DNA of 54,684 nt from an uncultured bacterium (GTDB lineage: Bacteria; Verrucomicrobiota; Kiritimatiellia; RFP12; UBA1067), in NCBI GenBank assembly GCA_902801025.1, contig CADCGZ010000017.1:1-54684 (forward strand), in the 5' to 3' direction. A program made the position numbers and the translations under genes. This document shows positions 12,282 through 20,532 of this stretch, one piece after another (position 1 is the first letter of the stretch; each line of letters opens with the position of its first letter). The notes under the pieces were generated by a model that did no database searches, was not told the DNA's origin, and was given only the letters and a program-made list of their open reading frames with translations.

Positions 12282-13037
12282 ATGCTTGACGACATGATAA
12301 AGGCGGTGCGCGGCGCGAAGTGTGTCGCGGCTATGACCGGTGCAGGAGTTAGCACGCTTTGCGGAATACCGGACTTTCGCGGTCCTAAGGGGCTATACAA
12401 GAACCCGGACGCGGAACGTATCTTCGACATCGACTGGTTTGACCGCGATCCGGCGGTTTACTACCGCGGATGCAGCGAGCTCGTCTACGGGCTTGGCGCG
12501 TTCGAGCCAGGGCCAGTCCATCGTGCTCTTAAGCGCCTTGAGGACGCTGGGCGCCTTGATGGAATCATCACGCAGAACATCGACATGCTTCACCAGAAGG
12601 CGGGCTCGTCGAACGTCTACGAAGTGCATGGCTCGCCGATAGTTCATCATTGCCGTCTCTGCGGAGACGAGAAGAGCTTCGACGAAATCATGGCGAAGGT
12701 CAATTCGAACGGCGGTTCCGAGAAGCTTGGCGCGCCGTATGTGCCGCGCTGCAAGTGCGGTGGTGCCTACAAGCCGGACATCACGTTCTTTGGCGAGCAA
12801 CTGCCGGAGATGGCGTTCATGAAGTCGCAGGAGCTTGCGATGAGGGCGGACGTGATGCTCGTCCTCGGCACGTCGCTTACCGTGTTTCCGGCTGCTGGAA
12901 TCCCACGGCTCACGCTCCAGAAGGGCGGGAAGGTCTTTATCGTGAACGCGCAGCCGACTTCGCTCGACAAGTACGTTGCTGGGTGCTTCCCCGACCTTGC
13001 GGAATTCTCCGCTGCGATCGAGGCGGCGTTTGCATAG
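12282..13037 (+). CDS. cobB: NAD-dependent protein deacylase, Sir2 family
   Basis: The 251-residue product is a complete class III or U sirtuin: GAGVSTLCGIPDFRG (NAD-binding, residues 21-35), TQNIDMLHQKAG (about 93), catalytic histidine in EVHGS (about 113), a zinc finger of CRLC and CKC (about 121 and 154), and LVLGTSLTVFPAAG (about 196). It removes acetyl or longer acyl groups from protein lysines using NAD. The ATG has a strong ribosome site (AAAGGAGGCG) and follows the peptidase gene closely, so it is co-transcribed, although the functions look unrelated. The symbol is by family; subtype is not resolved. Confidence 0.93.
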   Translation: MLDDMIKAVRGAKCVAAMTGAGVSTLCGIPDFRGPKGLYKNPDAERIFDIDWFDRDPAVYYRGCSELVYGLGAFEPGPVHRALKRLEDAGRLDGIITQNIDMLHQKAGSSNVYEVHGSPIVHHCRLCGDEKSFDEIMAKVNSNGGSEKLGAPYVPRCKCGGAYKPDITFFGEQLPEMAFMKSQELAMRADVMLVLGTSLTVFPAAGIPRLTLQKGGKVFIVNAQPTSLDKYVAGCFPDLAEFSAAIEAAFA

Positions 13038-13056
13038 GATTCAGATTTGCTATAAT
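13029..13056 (+). promoter_or_regulatory. Promoter with -35 and extended -10, predicted leaderless start of rnhC
   Basis: TTTGCA (13029-13034), a 16-base spacer, then TGCTATAAT (13048-13056). The ATG at 13065 is 8 bases on, with no Shine-Dalgarno sequence. The promoter overlaps the end of the Sir2 gene. Confidence 0.78.
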
Positions 13057-13064
13057 ATTCCCCA

Positions 13065-14114
13065 ATGAACGCAGAGGGCACAAAGAAGACTAGCTTCACC
13101 TACGAGCTTACGAACGACCAGCAGGAACTTTTGCTGGGCGTGATGCTGAACGGCAACTACCGCAAGCGCGAAGTTCCCTATTCCCTCTGGTCGATCGAGG
13201 GCGACCATTTCAACGCGACGCTATACGAGAAGGAGAAGCATGGCAAGCGCAAGCTCTGTGTGCAGGGTTCGAAGGCCGAGGACTTCGTTCTCTTCGTTCT
13301 CGAGCCGCATGTTCTCGGCGCGGCGACGCTCGGCTACGAGACGATCTTGAATCCCGACCTTGTCGCACCTCACGCCGGAAGCGACGAATCTGGGAAGGGC
13401 GACTACTTCGGGCCGCTCGTCGTCTGCTGCGCCTATACAGACGAGGCACTTTCCGAGAAGATGCAGGAGATGGGCGTCAAGGACTGCAAGCAGATGTCCG
13501 ACAAGTCGGTTCTCATGACTGGTGCGAAGCTCCGTGCGCTTCTCGGCCCTACGGGCTATGCCGTCGTGAAGCTCGGCCCTGCGGCGTACAACCGGCTCTA
13601 TTCGAAGATCAAGAACATCAACCGCATGCTCGCATGGGCCCACGGCACCGCCATCGAAGAATTGCTTGAGAAGCGCACCGCCTGCCCGCGCGTCGTCGTC
13701 GACCAGTTCGCGCCTACGGAATCGACGATTCTCCGTGCCCTTAAGACGCGCGGCAAGGCGATTAAGGTTGAGCAGCGCCACAAGGCCGAGAGCGACATTG
13801 CGGTCGCTGCCGCCTCGGTAATCGCGCGCGAGATTTTCCTTCGTGACATCATGAAGATGGGAGAGGAGATTTTTGGCCCGCCCGCCGAGGATCGCGAAAA
13901 CGTTCCCGCGGGCTCCTCCGATCCGCGTGTCCGCGCGCTCGCCGAGGAGATGGTTCGCAAGGAAGGTCCCGTTTGGCTCATGAACCACGTCAAGGCCCAT
14001 TTCCAGACGACGGACAAGGTTCTTTCCGCGTGCGGCAAGTCGCGTGCCGACCTCCCGCCCGAGGGACAGGTGATTTCAGACTACAAACTAAAACAGACAA
14101 GAAAAGAGACATAG
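13065..14114 (+). CDS. rnhC: Ribonuclease HIII
   Basis: RNase HIII cleaves the RNA strand of RNA:DNA hybrids. The 349-residue protein has the N-terminal TBP-like substrate-binding domain typical of HIII (about residues 1-95) followed by the catalytic domain opening with AGSDESGKGDYFGPLVV (about 103-119; acidic residues D and E of the HII/HIII site), VVVDQFAP (about 211) and ESDIAVAAASVIARE (about 242), which supplies the remaining aspartate. The start is set by the leaderless promoter. The tail contains an extra segment (about 266-292, GPPAEDRENVPAG) before the final helix. The ExbB gene begins 2 bases after the stop. Confidence 0.93.
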   Translation: MNAEGTKKTSFTYELTNDQQELLLGVMLNGNYRKREVPYSLWSIEGDHFNATLYEKEKHGKRKLCVQGSKAEDFVLFVLEPHVLGAATLGYETILNPDLVAPHAGSDESGKGDYFGPLVVCCAYTDEALSEKMQEMGVKDCKQMSDKSVLMTGAKLRALLGPTGYAVVKLGPAAYNRLYSKIKNINRMLAWAHGTAIEELLEKRTACPRVVVDQFAPTESTILRALKTRGKAIKVEQRHKAESDIAVAAASVIAREIFLRDIMKMGEEIFGPPAEDRENVPAGSSDPRVRALAEEMVRKEGPVWLMNHVKAHFQTTDKVLSACGKSRADLPPEGQVISDYKLKQTRKET

Positions 14115-14116
14115 AC

Positions 14117-14839
14117 ATGATACTCGCAAACTCGTTAGTCGATGGATTCCTCGGTTCCAACTTGATGGGCCAGGGGATAGTCGCAGTCCAGCTCCTCGGC
14201 TCCGTCGTAATGCTTGCCGTCGTTCTCGGCAAGTGGAAGGAGCTAAGCTACGTGCGAATGGCGACGCGCCGGTTCGTGCGGGATTTCACGAGCGGGCACG
14301 ATGCCCTTGAATACTATCTCGAGCGCCGTCCCTCGATTGCGACTGGCGTAGAGGGCATCTACAAGGAGACATGTGACCGGCTTCTGAAGCTTCTCACGCC
14401 AGATGTCCGTTCTCTTCTCGTTGGCCGCCAGACTGACGGCAACGGCTCGGCCGCGCTCACGGCCCGCGAGATAGAGCTCGTGCGCGGCACGTGCGAGCAT
14501 GCGCTCGACGAGGAGGAAATCCGGCTCGACCACGGCATGGGCGTGATCGCGTCCGTCGTCTCGCTCTCGCCGATGCTCGGGCTTCTCGGCACCGTCTGGG
14601 GCGTGCTCGACGCCTTTGCCGAAATGGGCACCGCGGGAAGCGCGAACCTCGCGACAATTGCGCCGTCGATCTCGGCCGCTCTCGTCACGACGGTCGTCGG
14701 CCTTCTCATTGCGATTCCAGGCGTCTTGGCCTACACGCGTATGAACGCGACGATTACGCAGATAAGGTCGGAGATGGAAGGTTTTGCCGACGAACTTATG
14801 GGCCGCATTGCCTGCGAGTTCCAGGGAAGGGGCGTCTAA
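14117..14839 (+). CDS. exbB: ExbB/TolQ-type proton channel protein
   Basis: The 240-residue inner-membrane protein has three hydrophobic segments (about 20-38, 138-165 and 183-205). The last two carry the family pattern: SLSPMLGLLGTVWGVLDAF followed by ISAALVTTVVGLLIAIPGVLAY. With ExbD it forms the proton-driven motor that energises TonB. It is the first gene of a motor cluster with ExbD at +1 base, TonB and BatD. The start ATG follows the rnhC stop almost directly; the ribosome site is weak (AAGAGACATAGAC), so translational coupling is possible. Confidence 0.92.
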   Translation: MILANSLVDGFLGSNLMGQGIVAVQLLGSVVMLAVVLGKWKELSYVRMATRRFVRDFTSGHDALEYYLERRPSIATGVEGIYKETCDRLLKLLTPDVRSLLVGRQTDGNGSAALTAREIELVRGTCEHALDEEEIRLDHGMGVIASVVSLSPMLGLLGTVWGVLDAFAEMGTAGSANLATIAPSISAALVTTVVGLLIAIPGVLAYTRMNATITQIRSEMEGFADELMGRIACEFQGRGV

Positions 14840-14840
14840 A

Positions 14841-15254
14841 ATGCTTAGGAGACGCAGACGGCTGCGCGGCGAGAAGCCGAAGGCGTCGATCGACATGAAC
14901 TCGTTGATCGACCTGACCTTCCTTCTCCTCGTCACTTTCATCGTTACGCTCCCCGCGCTCGAGCAGGGGATCTCGATAATGCTCCCGCAGGCGAAGACCG
15001 ACGAGCTGCCGACGAAGAACAAGAAGGCGAACACGGTCACTGTAGACAAGGACAACGTGATCTTCCTCAACGACAAGCCGCTTACGCTCGAGGAGCTTGA
15101 GCGCGAGCTCATGGCAATGGCTGCGGAGGATCCCGAAGTGCCTGTCCTCGTGAGGGGCGACGAGCGCAACTCCTACGGTGACGTGATGAAGGTCGTCAAG
15201 GTGGTCTACAAGTGCAAGATACACAGGATGGCGCTTGTGACTGTGGAGAAATAG
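14841..15254 (+). CDS. exbD: ExbD/TolR-type motor protein
   Basis: The 137-residue protein has a basic N-terminus (RRRRRLRG), a single membrane helix (SLIDLTFLLLVTFIVTLPAL, with the conserved aspartate that relays protons) and a periplasmic domain ending VLVRGDERNSYGDVMKVVKVVYKCKIHRMALVT, the usual ExbD fold. It partners the preceding ExbB. The ATG follows the exbB stop by a single base. Confidence 0.93.
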   Translation: MLRRRRRLRGEKPKASIDMNSLIDLTFLLLVTFIVTLPALEQGISIMLPQAKTDELPTKNKKANTVTVDKDNVIFLNDKPLTLEELERELMAMAAEDPEVPVLVRGDERNSYGDVMKVVKVVYKCKIHRMALVTVEK

Positions 15255-15293
15255 TGGATAGTGACTAGTGGCTAGTTGTTAGAGGGTAGATAA
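15255..15293. repeat. Family D 7-base tandem repeat, intergenic
   Basis: Five to six heptamers of the type TGGCTAG (TGGATAG, TGACTAG, TGGCTAG, TTGTTAG, AGGGTAG) fill the gap between exbD and the TonB gene. Only one orientation is present. Confidence 0.6.
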
Positions 15294-15295
15294 GA

Positions 15296-16216
15296 ATGGA
15301 AGTCTGGATAGACGAGAAACGGCCTGACGTGATGAGCACGGCGAATGTCGTGCTCGCTCTCGTCATTCACGTCGCGTGCTTCCTTGGCTTCTTCCTCTTC
15401 GCTCGTCTCCATTTCAAGCAGAAGGAGACGGTCATTCCAATCGACTTGACGGTCGTCGTCAACGAGAATCTCGACGGCAACGAGAACGAGCCGCCTCCGC
15501 TCGACGATCCGCCACCGAAGCCGCCGGAGCCGCCGGAGCCGCCAAAGGTCGTGACGCCCCCGCCGCCTCCGCCGAAAGTCGACACGAAGGTCGATGCCGT
15601 CGTCAAGGAGCCGGAGAAGCCGAAGCCGCCGGAAAAACCGAAGGAAACTCTTGAGGAACGCATGAAGCGCATGCGTGAGTCGGTGAAGCCAAAGGAGCCG
15701 GAGAAGCCCAAGAAAGAGGAACCGAAGAAGCCGGAGAAGACGAAGGAAGAGCTTCTCAAGGAGCGCATGGAGCAGATGCGAAACAGCGCTAAGACCGTCA
15801 AGATCAAGGTTCCAGACAAGCCGAGCGGGAACGGCAAAACCGCTAAGCAGACGATGACAGAGGATCAGATACGCAAGCTTCTTTCGCAGGGCTACACGCC
15901 TGGCAAGACGACGCAGCTCGCGACGAGCACGATGCAGCTGTGCCTCTCGCGCATCCAGATGGCGATCAACGCGCGGTGGGCCCAGGTGAATCCGCGCATC
16001 GGCGCCGAGGGATATGTTCTCATCGCCGTTCGATTCAACGCGTCGGGACAGATGGTCAACTGTCGCCTTAGCGAATCGTGCGGCGACAAGACTTCCGATT
16101 CCGCCGCGCTCACCGTCGTGCGCTCGGTAGCTCCGATTGCGGGTCTTGACAAGGAGTTCCTGCGTGAGTTCGGCAAGCAGGACCTCATAATCCGCTACAA
16201 GGTGCAGGCGAGATGA
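15296..16216 (+). CDS. tonB: TonB-like energy transducer
   Basis: The 306-residue protein has a short cytoplasmic start, one membrane helix (about residues 19-40, VVLALVIHVACFLGFFLFA), a long Pro/Lys/Glu-rich periplasmic spacer (about 60-160) and a TonB/TolA C-terminal domain (about 200-306) containing CLSRIQMAINARWAQ and AEGYVLIAVRFNASGQ, with a cysteine pair not usual in E. coli TonB. The spacer holds two related charged segments (EERMKRMRESVK and KERMEQMRNSAK). With ExbB and ExbD it would transmit proton energy to an outer-membrane or TolB-type partner; TolA is the alternative. Its stop overlaps the BatD start (ATGA). Confidence 0.85.
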   Translation: MEVWIDEKRPDVMSTANVVLALVIHVACFLGFFLFARLHFKQKETVIPIDLTVVVNENLDGNENEPPPLDDPPPKPPEPPEPPKVVTPPPPPPKVDTKVDAVVKEPEKPKPPEKPKETLEERMKRMRESVKPKEPEKPKKEEPKKPEKTKEELLKERMEQMRNSAKTVKIKVPDKPSGNGKTAKQTMTEDQIRKLLSQGYTPGKTTQLATSTMQLCLSRIQMAINARWAQVNPRIGAEGYVLIAVRFNASGQMVNCRLSESCGDKTSDSAALTVVRSVAPIAGLDKEFLREFGKQDLIIRYKVQAR

Positions 16217-17964
16217 GTCCTCTCCTTCTCATAGCGGCGATCAAGCTTGCCGGCGTCACCGGCGGAGAGCTTGCGACGCGCGCCTACTTTGACGTGAACA
16301 ACGCAAAGGTCGGCGATCCACTCGTTCTCACGATCGACTTCATCGGCGAGGCCGACTTCACGGCGCTCCATCCACCGGCGCTTTCGAAGCATGTTTCGAA
16401 AGAAGACTGGAAGGTCGACGACCTCAGCGCGAAGACCGAGACGGACACGAAGCGCATCGGCGGGTTCTTCAGCTCGCGTGAAGTCGCCGTCGCCCGCACG
16501 CTAACGTATCGCGTGAGACCCATGCGAGAGGGTGTCCTCTGGTTTCCCGCGCTCGAATTCGAGTACGAGGGGCAGGATGGCGAAGCCCGGACTGTCGTCG
16601 CAAACGAGATTCCCGTTCACGCGAAGAAGGGCGAGCAGGTCGTCGTGAAGGAGCTTTCCGTTGACGCCGACAAGATGCCGGAGCCACCGGAGCTTGCGAT
16701 GGAGCCGGGGGTCGCGCTTGGCGACGACGAGCTCTTTGCGTGGAGAAAGGCATGTGCTGCGCCGTCGGCCGACGCGTTTGTGGAATTTCCGTTCCCCGCG
16801 GGGCGCATGAACGAGGCAACATGCGCGATACGCGAAGGGCAGTGGCGCCGCGCGCTCAAGATCTATTCGTGGCTCGAGTGGTCGGTCGGGCAGACGCCCG
16901 AGATCGAGCGCGGCATACTTGCCGCGCGCGCAATCAAGTTCGACAATGCGGCGGCAGAGCTTCCAGTGTGGCGCGTCGTAGGCAGGCCGCTTCTCAAGTA
17001 TGCCTGGAAGGGCCGTGTCGGGATTCTCCTCGGCCTTGCCCTCGGCGTATCGCTTCTCTTCTGGCTTCTTGGCCGTGCAATCCGTGCGCTCGCGTGTGTT
17101 GCCATTGTGCTTTTCCTTGTGCCGGCCGCGAATGGGCAGGGTATCTTCGAGGAGATGGAGCGCATGATGGAGGAGTCGCACCAGCGGATGCAGCAGCACA
17201 TGCAGCAGATGCAGACGATGAGCTTCTCCGTCGGCGGAGAGCGGCAGAAGCCAATCGAGATAAAGGCGTCGGTCCGCACGGAACCTGCGGAACTCCAGGT
17301 GGGCGAACCGTTCGCGTTCATTCTCGCGCTTGAAACGCCAAAGTCCGCCTCGATAGGGCAGATACAGATTGCCCCGAGCGAGATGTTCGGGCTTACCGTC
17401 ACGGGAAGGACCGAGAACCTGACGGACGGCGTGTCGTCGAATCCGTCAAATGTGGTAAAGCGTCTTTCGATACCGGTGCGCTACGACGTGCCATTCAAGG
17501 GGAAGCTCTCGTTCAGGGTCTCTGGCATGGTCTCCGGGCGGCAGAGGGCGGGCAACATGTCGTTCTCGTTCTCCAACAGCTTCAGCGTCGACGCGGCGCC
17601 GATAGACGTCGACATAAGGCCTCTGCCGTCTGCAGGTCAACCCGACGACTTCAGCGGAATAATCTCCGAGGGGCTTAGGATATCCGAGCGCCTTGACACC
17701 AGGAAAGTGGGGACGAACGACGTCATCAGGATAACGTACCACCTCGAGTGCCGCGGCTACTTGCCGAAAGGATGGCGCCCCAATGGAGTCGCGTTTGAGA
17801 TTGGGCGCGGCGAGCGCAACGGTATTGTGGCAATCGAGTGGATGCGCTACTTCGTCGCGGACGGTGCGGCGGAAACGCCGCGGCTGTCTGTCGTGTACTA
17901 CGACATAAAGTCGAAGACGTACAAGAAGGCGGAGACGGGAGGCACGCATGTCGAATACGAATAA
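16213..17964 (+). CDS. batD: BatD-like protein with two periplasmic beta regions
   Basis: The 583-residue protein resembles BatD (aerotolerance family): Ig-like beta domains with DVDIRPLPSAGQPDDFSG (about 462-479), a strong BatD hallmark. The arrangement is unusual: an N-terminal beta domain (1-150), a helical region with a repeat-like motif (about 175-250), a tight membrane hairpin (about 275-313) whose second half looks like a signal peptide ending AANGQG, a Met/Gln-rich stretch (about 315-340) and then the classic BatD half. Both beta regions would then lie in the periplasm. No in-frame start was seen that would make the second half a separate gene. It overlaps TonB (4 bases) and the aminotransferase gene (17 bases), so it is an operon member. 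Confidence 0.8.
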   Translation: MSPLLLIAAIKLAGVTGGELATRAYFDVNNAKVGDPLVLTIDFIGEADFTALHPPALSKHVSKEDWKVDDLSAKTETDTKRIGGFFSSREVAVARTLTYRVRPMREGVLWFPALEFEYEGQDGEARTVVANEIPVHAKKGEQVVVKELSVDADKMPEPPELAMEPGVALGDDELFAWRKACAAPSADAFVEFPFPAGRMNEATCAIREGQWRRALKIYSWLEWSVGQTPEIERGILAARAIKFDNAAAELPVWRVVGRPLLKYAWKGRVGILLGLALGVSLLFWLLGRAIRALACVAIVLFLVPAANGQGIFEEMERMMEESHQRMQQHMQQMQTMSFSVGGERQKPIEIKASVRTEPAELQVGEPFAFILALETPKSASIGQIQIAPSEMFGLTVTGRTENLTDGVSSNPSNVVKRLSIPVRYDVPFKGKLSFRVSGMVSGRQRAGNMSFSFSNSFSVDAAPIDVDIRPLPSAGQPDDFSGIISEGLRISERLDTRKVGTNDVIRITYHLECRGYLPKGWRPNGVAFEIGRGERNGIVAIEWMRYFVADGAAETPRLSVVYYDIKSKTYKKAETGGTHVEYE

Positions 17965-19093
17965 GAGGATATTCCTTTCGCCGCCGTTCGTAGGCGCGGC
18001 GGAACGCGCGGCTGTCAGGGGCGCGTTTGATTCCGGGTATGTCGCGCCGTGTGGCCCGCAGGTAGACGAGTTTGAGCACCGTCTCGCGAAGCTTGCGGGG
18101 CGGAAATACGCCGTTGCGGTGTCGAGCGGGACGGCGGCGATTGATCTTTTGATGGCGGAACTTGGCGTTGACGAGACGTGGACTGTAGTCGCGCCGACGC
18201 TGACGTTCGTCGCGACGGTAGGCCCCGCGTTCCATCGCGGCGCGAAACTTGTCTTCGTCGATTCTGATGCGACCGGCAACATTGACGTCTCGCTTCTCGA
18301 AGAGGCGTTAGAGTCGCTTAGGGTCAAATTAAGGTCATCTAGGGGTAGAGCGACTCTAAGCGACTCTAAATCGGCACTAAAAGACTCTAAGATACTCGTC
18401 GTCGGCGTTGACCTCTATGGCGACTGCTGTGATTACGGCGCGATAGCAAAACTCTGCCGCAAGTTCGGCGCCGTCTTCGTGACCGACGCGGCCGAAGCCG
18501 TCGGCGCAACGCGCGACGGCCGTCCTGCCGGCTCCGCCGGTCTCGCCGGCGTCTACTCCTTCAACGGCAACAAGATCGTGACGACATCTGGCGGCGGCGC
18601 AATCGTGACCGACGACTGCGGCCTCGCCGAGCGAGCGAAGAAGCGTTCCCAGCAGTCGCGCGAGAAGTGCGCCTGGTACGAACATAAGGAAGTCGGGTAC
18701 AACTATCGTCTTAGCAACATCCTCGCCGCTATCGGTCTTGCGCAGCTCGATCGGCTCCCGGCGATCCTCAAGAAGCGCAAGGCGAACTACGACTGGTACG
18801 CAAGAAACTTCAAGGGCGATTTGCTCGCGCCTACGCTTGGCGCGAACCACTGGCTGACGGTTGCCGTTCTCTCTTCGTGCCGCGAGCGCGACAAGCTCTT
18901 GCGCCGCTTTGAGGCGGCCAACATCGAGGCGCGTCCAGTCTGGAAACCGCTCCATCTCCAGCCCATCTTCGCCAAGTGCCGCGTCTTTGGCGGCGAGGTA
19001 GCCAAGGCGCTTTTTGAGCGCGGCGTATGCCTACCGAGTGGAACTGGTCTAAAATGCGGTGATTTTGCGCGAATAGCGCGTTGCCTGAAATAG
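17948..19093 (+). CDS. DegT/DnrJ/EryC1-type PLP-dependent aminotransferase
   Basis: The 381-residue protein is a sugar-nucleotide aminotransferase of the DegT family: AVAVSSGTAAIDLLMAELGV (about residues 55-74), APTLTFVATVGP, TDAAEAVGA (PLP aspartate, about 182), the PLP lysine in SFNGNKIVTTSGGG (about 204) and VGYNYRLSNILAAIGLAQL (about 243). It would make an amino sugar for a cell-surface glycan. The ATG lies within the last codons of BatD. Odd: about 25 extra residues (ESLRVKLRSS to ALKDSK, about 120-147) sit between two core strands and are encoded by a palindromic repeat with GACTCTAA units. Confidence 0.92.
   Translation: MSNTNKRIFLSPPFVGAAERAAVRGAFDSGYVAPCGPQVDEFEHRLAKLAGRKYAVAVSSGTAAIDLLMAELGVDETWTVVAPTLTFVATVGPAFHRGAKLVFVDSDATGNIDVSLLEEALESLRVKLRSSRGRATLSDSKSALKDSKILVVGVDLYGDCCDYGAIAKLCRKFGAVFVTDAAEAVGATRDGRPAGSAGLAGVYSFNGNKIVTTSGGGAIVTDDCGLAERAKKRSQQSREKCAWYEHKEVGYNYRLSNILAAIGLAQLDRLPAILKKRKANYDWYARNFKGDLLAPTLGANHWLTVAVLSSCRERDKLLRRFEAANIEARPVWKPLHLQPIFAKCRVFGGEVAKALFERGVCLPSGTGLKCGDFARIARCLK
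18308..18395. repeat. Family B palindromic repeat inside the aminotransferase gene
   Basis: A perfect 13-base inverted repeat (TTAGAGTCGCTTA at 18308-18320 and its complement at 18357-18369) is joined by further GACTCTAA units to about 18392. It is translated in frame and lies at a surface-loop position of the DegT fold. A looser relative occurs at about 25978-26045. Confidence 0.8.
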
Positions 19094-19127
19094 AGAAGTA
19101 GTAGGAAAAATCTCTTCCTGAAAAGGA

Positions 19128-19184
19128 TTAGCCGTGTAGAACGTGTAGAAACATGTAGAAGTTCTACACGATCTACATGGTTAA
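19128..19184. repeat. Family A palindromic repeat, intergenic
   Basis: It begins TTAGCCGTGTAG and ends CTACATGGTTAA. Three CGTGTAGAA-type units meet inverted TTCTACACG-type units. The complement of this copy closely follows the copy at 6811-6870. It lies downstream of the aminotransferase gene, where it might also serve as a transcript-end hairpin. Confidence 0.85.
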
Positions 19185-19225
19185 ATTGGAGAAAACAAAA
19201 ATTCTCTATCGGTAGTGGTTTGCCG

Positions 19226-19254
19226 TTGCAATGAGCCACAACATTTGGTATCAT
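19226..19254 (+). promoter_or_regulatory. Promoter with -35 and extended -10, predicted leaderless start of MFS gene
   Basis: TTGCAA (19226-19231), a 17-base spacer, then TGGTATCAT (19246-19254). The ATG at 19262 follows after 7 bases with no ribosome site. Confidence 0.8.
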
Positions 19255-19261
19255 ACGCGCC

Positions 19262-20512
19262 ATGAAACGTTTTATCAGAGCAGTTTTGCCGGCCTTCCTT
19301 TTGGCTGTGTCGGTTGGTCAGATTTATGCATTCACCAATTTTTCTACTGAGATCGCCCAATACATAGGCGAGACGCAGAAAAATGTCCAGTTCGCCTTCT
19401 CCCTGGGCATCTTCTTCCTCGGCATGGGTGCGGCCTTCTTCGGGAAGATCGTCGAGAAGAACATACGACTTTCGACAATCATCGGCACAACGCTCTTCCT
19501 TTCGGGTCTCCTCGTGACGGAGGCCGGAATCCACATGAAGTCGCTCGCGATGATCTACCTTGGCTACGGCTTCCTCATCGGGCTTGGCACGGGCGTCATC
19601 TATATTTCGCCCGTGAAGACGATGATGCTCTGGTTCCCCGAGCACAAGGCGATTGCTGCGGCGCTCCCGATCATCTCGTTCGGTCTCGGCTCCACCTTGT
19701 CGACGATTCTTTTCAGTGGCATTCACTGGGGCACACCCGGCTCGTCTGTTGCCGTGTTCCAGCTCCGCGGCTTCATGGACTACGGCATCACGAACGTCTT
19801 CCACGCCTACGCGATCTTCTATGCCGTTCCGATGGTCATCGCGTGCTTCCTCCTCAAGAAGCCGAAGATCCAGGTGCAGAGCTTTGGACACGGCATCCCG
19901 TCGCTCGAGTTCAGTTACATGCAGCTCTTCGGCAACCGCTTCTTCTGGCAGTCGTGGCTCTTTATGTTCCTCAACATTTCCGCAGGCCTCTGCCTCATCC
20001 CGCTTGCGAAGCAGATGATGAGCTCGCCCGACGTCTACGGCGACAACGTGAAGCTCATCACGTGGATCGTAGCGCTCTCTGGGCTTATGAACGGCGGCGG
20101 CAGGTTCCTCTTCGCGTGGTGGTCCGACCGCCTCGCAAAGCGCATCAACATCCTTCTCATCATCCTCGCGATTTCGGCAGGCATAATGCTCGCGAGCTAC
20201 TTGCCAGTACTGATCGGCCTTGCGCTGCTCGTCATCAACGCCTGCTACGGCGCGGGCTTCTCGGTAATCCCCGCGATTCTCGCTGACCACTTCGGCATGA
20301 CGAACATCTCGAAGATTCACGGTGCAGTTCTTTCTGCCTGGGGCTTCGCGGGGCTTGCGGGCAACCAGGTGGCGATGGCCGTTTCCAAGGCATTCGGCGG
20401 CTATGAAGAGGGCGGACATGGCTATGTCGCCGTCGTTACGCTTCTTGTCGTCGTCTATTCGTTCAACTTCCTGAACGTGCTTCTGCTTAGGAAATCGGCC
20501 CCTGAGTCCTGA
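19262..20512 (+). CDS. Major facilitator superfamily transporter, OFA-like
   Basis: The 416-residue protein has twelve predicted membrane helices in two halves of six. The N-terminal helix has the OFA (oxalate/formate antiporter-like) flavour: SVGQIYAFTNFS and a long FAFSLGIFFLGMGAAFFGKIVEK segment. A helix-8/9 loop carries GGGRFLFAWWSDRLAKR, the second-half version of the MFS GxxxDxxGRR loop. The substrate is probably a small carboxylate but is not determined. It stands alone behind its own leaderless promoter, and the next promoter lies 5 bases beyond the stop. Confidence 0.87.
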   Translation: MKRFIRAVLPAFLLAVSVGQIYAFTNFSTEIAQYIGETQKNVQFAFSLGIFFLGMGAAFFGKIVEKNIRLSTIIGTTLFLSGLLVTEAGIHMKSLAMIYLGYGFLIGLGTGVIYISPVKTMMLWFPEHKAIAAALPIISFGLGSTLSTILFSGIHWGTPGSSVAVFQLRGFMDYGITNVFHAYAIFYAVPMVIACFLLKKPKIQVQSFGHGIPSLEFSYMQLFGNRFFWQSWLFMFLNISAGLCLIPLAKQMMSSPDVYGDNVKLITWIVALSGLMNGGGRFLFAWWSDRLAKRINILLIILAISAGIMLASYLPVLIGLALLVINACYGAGFSVIPAILADHFGMTNISKIHGAVLSAWGFAGLAGNQVAMAVSKAFGGYEEGGHGYVAVVTLLVVVYSFNFLNVLLLRKSAPES

Positions 20513-20516
20513 TTTT

Positions 20517-20525
20517 TGGTATAAT
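20517..20525 (+). promoter_or_regulatory. Extended -10, predicted leaderless start of ABC exporter
   Basis: TGGTATAAT preceded by a T-run; the ATG at 20533 follows after 7 bases with no Shine-Dalgarno sequence. It should drive the four-gene group to 25720. Confidence 0.78.
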
Positions 20526-20532
20526 TTATCGC

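Noticed and set aside
17085..17135. Separate gene starting at the signal-peptide-like segment within batD
   Set aside because: No in-frame start codon with a ribosome site lies before the segment and the reading frame is continuous; a membrane hairpin explains it.
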